Source: Bacteroidia bacterium
GTDB lineage: Bacteria; Bacteroidota; Bacteroidia; UBA8524
DNA length: 10,045 nt
Direction of reading: 5' to 3'
Assembly (NCBI GenBank): GCA_023277325.1
Contig: JALRIQ010000302.1
Location: 1-10,045, forward strand
Shown here: positions 6,695 through 10,045 of the stretch, piece after piece
How the letters are laid out: the number at the start of each line of letters is the position of its first letter
How positions within the stretch are numbered: the first letter of the stretch is position 1
Position numbers and translations under genes: made by a program
Notes under the pieces: model-generated
What the model saw: only the letters and a program-made list of their open reading frames with translations
Told to the model about the DNA's origin: nothing
The model's database searches: none

Positions 6695-7109
6695 AATACT
6701 CCACGTAGTTACTGTCTGTTTCGTACAATTTTATGCAATGCAGCTCACAATCGGACAATTCAGGTGCAATCTGTTCCCAGATCGCTACCGCCAAATTCTC
6801 GATTGAAGCCATCTGTCCTGCCATAAAATCAACGTCTTCATTGATGTTTCGGTGATCCAATTTCTCTATTACCTTATCCCGAATAATCTTTTTCAAGACC
6901 TTAAGATCGATGATAAAACCCGTGTCTGGGTTTGGGGTTCCTTTGACGGTAACAAAGAGATTGAAATTGTGTCCGTGCCAGTTTTTGTTGGCACATTTAC
7001 CAAACACAGCATCATTTTGTTCTTCTGTCCACTTGGGATTATAAAGCTTATGTGCCGCGTTAAAATGTTCTTTACGGGTAATGTAAAGCAAGCGAGGTTT
7101 CTCAGCCAT
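6687..7109 (-). CDS. queD: 6-pyruvoyl-tetrahydropterin / 6-carboxytetrahydropterin synthase (PTPS/QueD family)
   Basis: This family acts on dihydroneopterin triphosphate, either toward 6-pyruvoyl-tetrahydropterin or, in bacteria, toward 6-carboxytetrahydropterin for queuosine-type deazaguanines. The 140-residue protein has zinc ligands His20 (FNAAHKL) and His45/His47 (WHGHNF), candidate catalytic Cys39 (FGKCANKN), LDHRNIN (84-90), SIENLA (102-107) and pterin-anchoring Glu130 in YETDSNYVEY (129-138). The long NPKWTEEQNDAVFGKC stretch between the first His and Cys and the YETDSN ending resemble animal-type PTPS more than the short E. coli QueD. Hence the exact product is uncertain, and the symbol is only the usual bacterial label. 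The start is ATG 7107-7109; the ten-residue in-frame extension would reach the -7 motif. It is the first gene of the cluster with fabD. Confidence 0.88.
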   Translation of the reverse strand: MAEKPRLLYITRKEHFNAAHKLYNPKWTEEQNDAVFGKCANKNWHGHNFNLFVTVKGTPNPDTGFIIDLKVLKKIIRDKVIEKLDHRNINEDVDFMAGQMASIENLAVAIWEQIAPELSDCELHCIKLYETDSNYVEYYG

Positions 7110-7136
7110 TCCTGTAGGTTTTCCGTTGTTGCGCCG

Positions 7137-7144
7137 CAAAGATA
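7137..7144 (-). promoter_or_regulatory. Bacteroidota -7 motif of the queD-fabD-glycosyltransferase cluster
   Basis: The minus strand reads TATCTTTG, an exact TAnnTTTG match, 27 bp upstream of the chosen queD ATG. No clear -33 TTTG is seen; that position falls near the edge of the 39-bp repeat array, which starts 20 bp further upstream. Confidence 0.6.
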
Positions 7145-7150
7145 CACTCC

Positions 7151-7286
7151 AAATTGTGATTTATGCCCTTCGGCAAGCTCAGGATGACAAATTTGTGAAT
7201 TGTGCCCTTCGGCAAGCTCAGGATGACAAATTTGTGAATTATGCCCTTCGGCAAGCTCAGGATGACAAATTTGTAAATTGTGATTT
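7151..7286. repeat. Three 39-bp tandem repeats between 12-bp direct repeats
   Basis: Three nearly identical 39-bp units start at 7164, 7203 and 7242 and end at 7280, each opening TGCCCTTCGGCAAGCTCAGG. Differences are limited to the last few bases of units 2 and 3. Each unit holds a small hairpin (TGCC-CTTC-GGCA) and the 8-bp palindrome CAAATTTG (7188, 7227, 7266). AAATTGTGATTT occurs at 7151-7162 and again at 7275-7286, framing the array. The core resembles a repeat that I recall as widespread between genes of Bacteroidota. As 39 is a multiple of three, both strands remain open (LRQAQDDKF and FVILSLPKG), but I do not regard these ORFs as genes. Confidence 0.95.
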
Positions 7287-7397
7287 GGTGCGTCCGCCGA
7301 AGAATCCCCTTTTTCGCTTGCAACGCGAGGTGCTTCTTCAGCATCTTAGAAAAGAATTCGTAAAAAAATTACGTGATTTATTCCCTCATCCATCGCT

Positions 7398-7475
7398 ATG
7401 AAGCTTTCCTTTCTCCTTTTTCGCTGTATTACTTTAGCATCATGTCAGGGCTATCATCATGTAGCAAATAATTAA
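7398..7475 (+). CDS. Possible 25-residue lipoprotein-like peptide or gene remnant
   Basis: ATG 7398 to TAA 7473-7475 encodes 25 residues beginning MKLSFLLFRCITLASCQG. This has the form of a lipoprotein signal peptide: a Lys, a hydrophobic core and the lipobox LASC. Only nine residues follow the Cys. I found no coherent continuation in other frames and no TAnnTTTG motif just upstream. It may be a decayed lipoprotein start or chance. It overlaps the opposite-strand ORF at 7429-7536. Confidence 0.2.
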   Translation: MKLSFLLFRCITLASCQGYHHVANN

Positions 7476-7536
7476 TATCAGCGCGTATAAAGTCCTTCGC
7501 GAATTGTTCTCGAAAAACTGACAAGCGATCATTCAT
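7429..7536 (-). CDS. Possible 35-residue small protein (hypothetical)
   Basis: On the minus strand ATG 7534-7536 to TAA 7429-7431 gives 35 residues beginning MNDRLSVFREQFAKDFIRAD and ending DDSPDMMLK. It is a plausible soluble, helix-forming sequence of normal composition. No promoter, ribosome site or family is seen, and it overlaps the lipoprotein-like ORF on the other strand. The surrounding region (7287-7649) shows nothing else that I can name. Confidence 0.2.
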   Translation of the reverse strand: MNDRLSVFREQFAKDFIRADINYLLHDDSPDMMLK

Positions 7537-7622
7537 CCGATAAATCGAACTTTTTATCCTAATTATCAATCGATTCCACGATTATTCCCGTCGAGATGTA
7601 ACTAATTCTCATCCCTTTGCGT

Positions 7623-7630
7623 CATCTTTG
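7623..7630 (+). promoter_or_regulatory. Probable -7 motif of the T9SS cargo gene
   Basis: CATCTTTG differs by one base from TAnnTTTG and sits 19 bp before the ATG at 7650, the same distance as for neighbouring genes. No -33 TTG is seen at the expected place. Confidence 0.35.
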
Positions 7631-7649
7631 TATCTTCAAATCATTGAAC

Positions 7650-8690
7650 ATGAAAAGAATAGTACTTACCCTGGGCATTGTCGGATGGTTTTCCTGCGTT
7701 ATTGCTCAAAGCGATTTAGAACTGCGTAGATCAGACATGAGTTATCCTGGCGCAAGTTTTAATTACCAAGAAGATACTTCCATTATTCTTCCTGCCGACT
7801 TCAGCAAAACAGGCAAGAATCAAAGATGGGATTTCCAACAACTTGACAATAATGGTTCTTTTGTTACCAAATACTTAGCGCCAGACGCCAGCAATGGTGG
7901 TGATCAAGTGACAGGATGTAATCTTGTTATCCAAAACGATGACCAAGAAAATGAGTATTCATTTGTTGATGCCAATTCTCTGGATGTAAGGCTTTTAGGA
8001 AGCACCGGTGATTCGCTCTCTGCGGGTCCGGGTTTCAATCCGAGATATTTGGTATTCCCTTTAAAGTATGGGGATACTTGGGCCGACTCAAGCCGGACGA
8101 GCGATACCTATCCAGGTAGCGACTTTGGAGCTCCTTTCGATTCCATCAAAGTAGATGTTTTCATTTTGCTTACTTACAACTGCGACGGACAAGGAACTTT
8201 AATATTACCTGTTGATAGTGCCGAAGCATTGCGCATTCAACAAAATGTGTATTATGAATTCAAAGTAAATGGCTATCAGAAAGGAATTGGCTGGTTCCCG
8301 ATTCAAAACGGAAGCGAGGGAAACGTAAGTTATACCTTCTATAACGCAAATGGTGGGCATTATGCAGCCAGCGTAACCATAAAGGAAAATCAGAACAATA
8401 TGGGTGAAATCATCTACCGTTCTGCCAATATTCTAAGTGTGAAAAAGCCTGTTGAAATGACGTATACCCTGGTCTATCCTAATCCGGCAAATAACGCATT
8501 TCAGCTTGAGGCAAATCATTCAGGAAGCATGCAGGTATTCGATATTCATGGCAAACAAGTAATGAACGACGTTGCGCTTTTTGCTGGAACAAATCGATTC
8601 GAAATCGCTGAACTTCCTGCCGGTCAATACATGGTACTTATTCGCTATACCGATGGTAGCCAAAGCAGCAGCCGACTTGTGAAATATTAA
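7650..8690 (+). CDS. Secreted protein with C-terminal T9SS type A sorting domain
   Basis: This 346-residue protein is predicted to cross the inner membrane by Sec and the outer membrane by the type IX secretion system. The signal peptide covers residues 1-20 (KR, hydrophobic core, IAQ before SDLELRR). Residues 21-265 form a beta-rich, Asn/Asp/Gly/Ser-rich region with no enzyme motif that I recognise. Residues about 273-346 are a type A sorting domain: VYPNPANNAFQL, MQVFDIHGKQV, ELPAGQYMVLI and the terminal SSRLVKY, which is removed during surface attachment. The start is ATG 7650, which gives a clean signal peptide; the in-frame ATG at 7617 would add 11 unrelated residues in front. It is monocistronic, closed by the hairpin at 8714-8743. 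The role of the mature part is unknown. Confidence 0.9.
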   Translation: MKRIVLTLGIVGWFSCVIAQSDLELRRSDMSYPGASFNYQEDTSIILPADFSKTGKNQRWDFQQLDNNGSFVTKYLAPDASNGGDQVTGCNLVIQNDDQENEYSFVDANSLDVRLLGSTGDSLSAGPGFNPRYLVFPLKYGDTWADSSRTSDTYPGSDFGAPFDSIKVDVFILLTYNCDGQGTLILPVDSAEALRIQQNVYYEFKVNGYQKGIGWFPIQNGSEGNVSYTFYNANGGHYAASVTIKENQNNMGEIIYRSANILSVKKPVEMTYTLVYPNPANNAFQLEANHSGSMQVFDIHGKQVMNDVALFAGTNRFEIAELPAGQYMVLIRYTDGSQSSSRLVKY

Positions 8691-8713
8691 GTCAATCCTT
8701 ACCTATATAACGG

Positions 8714-8743
8714 AAAGGGGCCTTCGGGTCCCTTTTTCGTTTT
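8714..8743 (+). terminator. Intrinsic terminator with UUCG tetraloop
   Basis: AAAGGGGCC (8714-8722) pairs with GGTCCCTTT (8727-8735), nine pairs including one G-U, closed by the very stable C(UUCG)G loop. The T-rich stretch TTTTTCGTTTT (8733-8743) follows. It lies 23 nt after the stop of the T9SS gene and separates it from hldD. Confidence 0.88.
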
Positions 8744-8773
8744 GGCAGCTTCCCCCCGAATAATGTAGTTTTG
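8741..8773 (+). promoter_or_regulatory. Promoter of hldD (-33 TTTG, -7 TAGTTTTG)
   Basis: TTTG at 8741-8744 and TAGTTTTG at 8766-8773 are separated by 21 nt, close to the Bacteroidota arrangement. The ATG follows 16 nt after the -7 motif. The -7 octamer is identical to that of hscA. The -33 element overlaps the U-tract of the preceding terminator. Confidence 0.65.
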
Positions 8774-8789
8774 CGGAAGATTTTAGACT

Positions 8790-9755
8790 ATGATAGTAGT
8801 AACTGGTGCAGCAGGATTTATAGGAAGTTGTTTGGTAAAACGGCTGAACGAAGACCGTTTTTTTGACTTGGTATTGGTCGACGATTTTTCGAATGAGGCC
8901 AAACATAGCAACCTGGAGGGCAAAATATTTCAGGAAAAAGTTCACCGTAACGAATTTTTCGAATGGCTGGATAAGAATGAAAATCAGGTTCAATTCATCT
9001 TCCATATTGGTGCACGAACCGATACTACCGAATTCAATGTTGAAATCTTCAATGAGCTGAACCTAAACTATACCAAAACCATGTGGCAAAAATGCGTGGA
9101 ATATGGTTTACCCCTGGTTTATGCTTCTTCAGCTGCTACATACGGACTTGGCGAACATGGTTATAAAGACGATGAATCGATTGTTGATTCCCTTCATCCT
9201 TTGAACCCTTATGGAGACTCGAAAAACGACTTCGATAAATGGGCCATACAGCAGGAGAAAAAACCCTATTTCTGGGCAGGCCTGAAGTTTTTTAATGTTT
9301 ATGGACCGAATGAATACCATAAAGGAAGAATGGCTTCTGTCATTTTTCATGGGTTCAATCAAATTCAGGAAACCAGCAAGATGAAGCTGTTCCGTTCGCA
9401 TAACCCCGATTATCCGGATGGCGGTCAGAAACGTGATTTTGTCTATGTGAAGGATGTGGTAAACGTTTGCCATTGGTTGATGCACCACCGCAAAAACTCA
9501 GGGCTTTATAACCTTGGTTCTGGTGAAGCGAGAACTTTTCTTGACCTGGCACATGCTACGTTCAAAGCTTTAGACAAAGAGCCAGTGGTTGAGTTTATTG
9601 ATACGCCGATTGATATTCGTGATAAATACCAATACTTCACGGAGGCGGACATGAGCAAGCTTAAAAGCATCGGTTATCCATTGCCATTTACCTCTTTGGA
9701 AGAAGGTGTTGCCGATTATGTGCAGCATTATTTGGTTGATGGGAAACGGTATTAA
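8790..9755 (+). CDS. hldD: ADP-L-glycero-D-manno-heptose 6-epimerase
   Basis: HldD (also rfaD) converts ADP-D-glycero-beta-D-manno-heptose to the L-glycero form, the donor of LPS inner-core heptose. It is cytoplasmic and NAD(P)-dependent. The 321-residue extended short-chain dehydrogenase shows the Rossmann motif GAAGFIG (6-12), acidic DD (31-32) after the second strand, GARTDTTE (74-81), the SSA segment (113-115), the catalytic YGDSK pair (Tyr141, Lys145) and NVYGPNEYHKGRMASV (169-184). GARTDTTE and the GPNEYHKGRMAS stretch are particular to HldD among epimerases. The start MIVVTGAAG puts the nucleotide motif at the usual position. It has its own promoter. Other heptose genes (gmhA, hldE) are not nearby. 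Foreign sequence begins within a few bases of its stop. Confidence 0.95.
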   Translation: MIVVTGAAGFIGSCLVKRLNEDRFFDLVLVDDFSNEAKHSNLEGKIFQEKVHRNEFFEWLDKNENQVQFIFHIGARTDTTEFNVEIFNELNLNYTKTMWQKCVEYGLPLVYASSAATYGLGEHGYKDDESIVDSLHPLNPYGDSKNDFDKWAIQQEKKPYFWAGLKFFNVYGPNEYHKGRMASVIFHGFNQIQETSKMKLFRSHNPDYPDGGQKRDFVYVKDVVNVCHWLMHHRKNSGLYNLGSGEARTFLDLAHATFKALDKEPVVEFIDTPIDIRDKYQYFTEADMSKLKSIGYPLPFTSLEEGVADYVQHYLVDGKRY

Positions 9756-9759
9756 TCGA

Positions 9760-10044
9760 CTTAGTAACGCTCATGACGTTATCACCCGTGGCAATGCGGA
9801 ATGGCCCAGTCTCAGCAAATGGCGTCAAGCCGCTGTAATCAAAGCCAATTTCATGCTCGTAGATTTTATAGTCAGACGCATTTGCAAACATTGGCTGACG
9901 GAAAGACCCACGGCCTACGCCTGCTGTGCGTGCCAACTCGCCAATATACCAAGTGCCTTCTTTGTAGTTAAAGACGACATAGCGGTCGTTTTCGGTCGAT
10001 GCAGCGGATGGGTAGAACCACCAAATCTCAGAGTGCGTGCCAAG
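9760..10044 (-). CDS. Phage structural protein fragment (tail/DNA-stabilisation type), partial at both ends
   Basis: The minus strand is open from the window edge and reads LGTHSEIWWFYPSAASTEND, then NYKEGTWYIGELARTAG, a SFRQPMF segment, YEHEIGFDY, and ETGPFRIATGDNVMSVTK. From memory this matches a phage virion protein of podovirus-like phages and prophages of Proteobacteria, whose relatives carry SEIWWFYPSA.STENDRYV and go on with LIPDE after GDNVMSVTK. Here that continuation is missing: the next in-frame codons are the reverse complement of the hldD end, with a stop at 9688-9690 inside hldD. So the phage gene is cut at about 9757-9760. GC over 9781-10045 is about 51% by hand count against about 42% in the last 120 bases of hldD. 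Exact function is uncertain. Confidence 0.65.
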
Positions 10045-10045
10045 T

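Noticed and set aside
41..7286. CRISPR arrays at 41-255 or 7151-7286.
   Set aside because: Units follow each other directly with no unique spacers, and no cas genes are present.
7102..7401. ORFs on both strands across the 39-bp array (LRQAQDDKF and FVILSLPKG repeats).
   Set aside because: The 39-bp period keeps both frames open. These peptides are typical false ORFs of this intergenic repeat, and the minus one covers the queD promoter.
7617..7649. Upstream ATG (7617) for the T9SS cargo protein.
   Set aside because: It would put 11 unrelated residues in front of a complete signal peptide and cover the probable -7 motif.

Overview
The window looks like chromosomal DNA of a Bacteroidota bacterium, probably of the flavobacterial/sphingobacterial side. 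Reasons: the -7 promoter motif TAnnTTTG precedes several genes in place of a sigma70 -10 box; no clear Shine-Dalgarno sequences are seen; there is a secreted protein with a C-terminal type IX secretion (T9SS) sorting domain, outer-membrane barrel and OmpA-type proteins, and an intergenic repeat of the CCCTTCGGCAAGCTCAGGAT type that I recall from Bacteroidota genomes. GC in hldD is near 42% by hand count.

Left part (1-4208). The last 13 codons of an unidentified plus-strand gene (1-42) run straight into a 15-bp polypurine tandem array (41-255), a 7-bp mini-array (258-285), a perfect 15-bp inverted repeat (286-340) and the terminator of a minus-strand Nfu/NifU-type Fe-S scaffold gene (388-960). 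Divergent from that gene is hscA (1073-2938), the Hsp70 specialised for Fe-S cluster transfer. It is followed without a gap by an outer-membrane beta-barrel gene that starts with TTG inside the hscA end, and then by an OmpA-like gene broken by a frameshift and an in-frame stop (3631-4208).

Middle part (4174-7144, minus strand). A compact cluster reads 6-pyruvoyl-tetrahydropterin/6-carboxytetrahydropterin synthase (6687-7109), a small membrane protein (6464-6694), fabD (5656-6537) and a GT-C-type membrane glycosyltransferase (4174-5652). Genes overlap or are 3 nt apart, with one TATCTTTG promoter seen in front. The glycosyltransferase end overlaps the end of the OmpA remnant by 35 nt, tail to tail.

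Right part (7145-10045). Three perfectly phased 39-bp repeats lie between 12-bp direct repeats, followed by about 370 bp with no convincing gene except two tiny overlapping ORFs. Then come a T9SS cargo protein (7650-8690) with a UUCG-loop terminator, and hldD (8790-9755) with a clean promoter, for the heptose of LPS inner core. Directly after the hldD stop the sequence changes: 9760-10044 encodes, on the minus strand, part of a phage structural protein resembling those of alphaproteobacterial podovirus-like phages, at about 51% GC. This is either a mobile insertion or a chimeric assembly joint.

I do not see a clear new multi-gene defence or biosynthetic system. The points most worth checking are the phage joint after hldD, the decayed OmpA gene, the two repeat arrays and the small membrane protein between queD and fabD.
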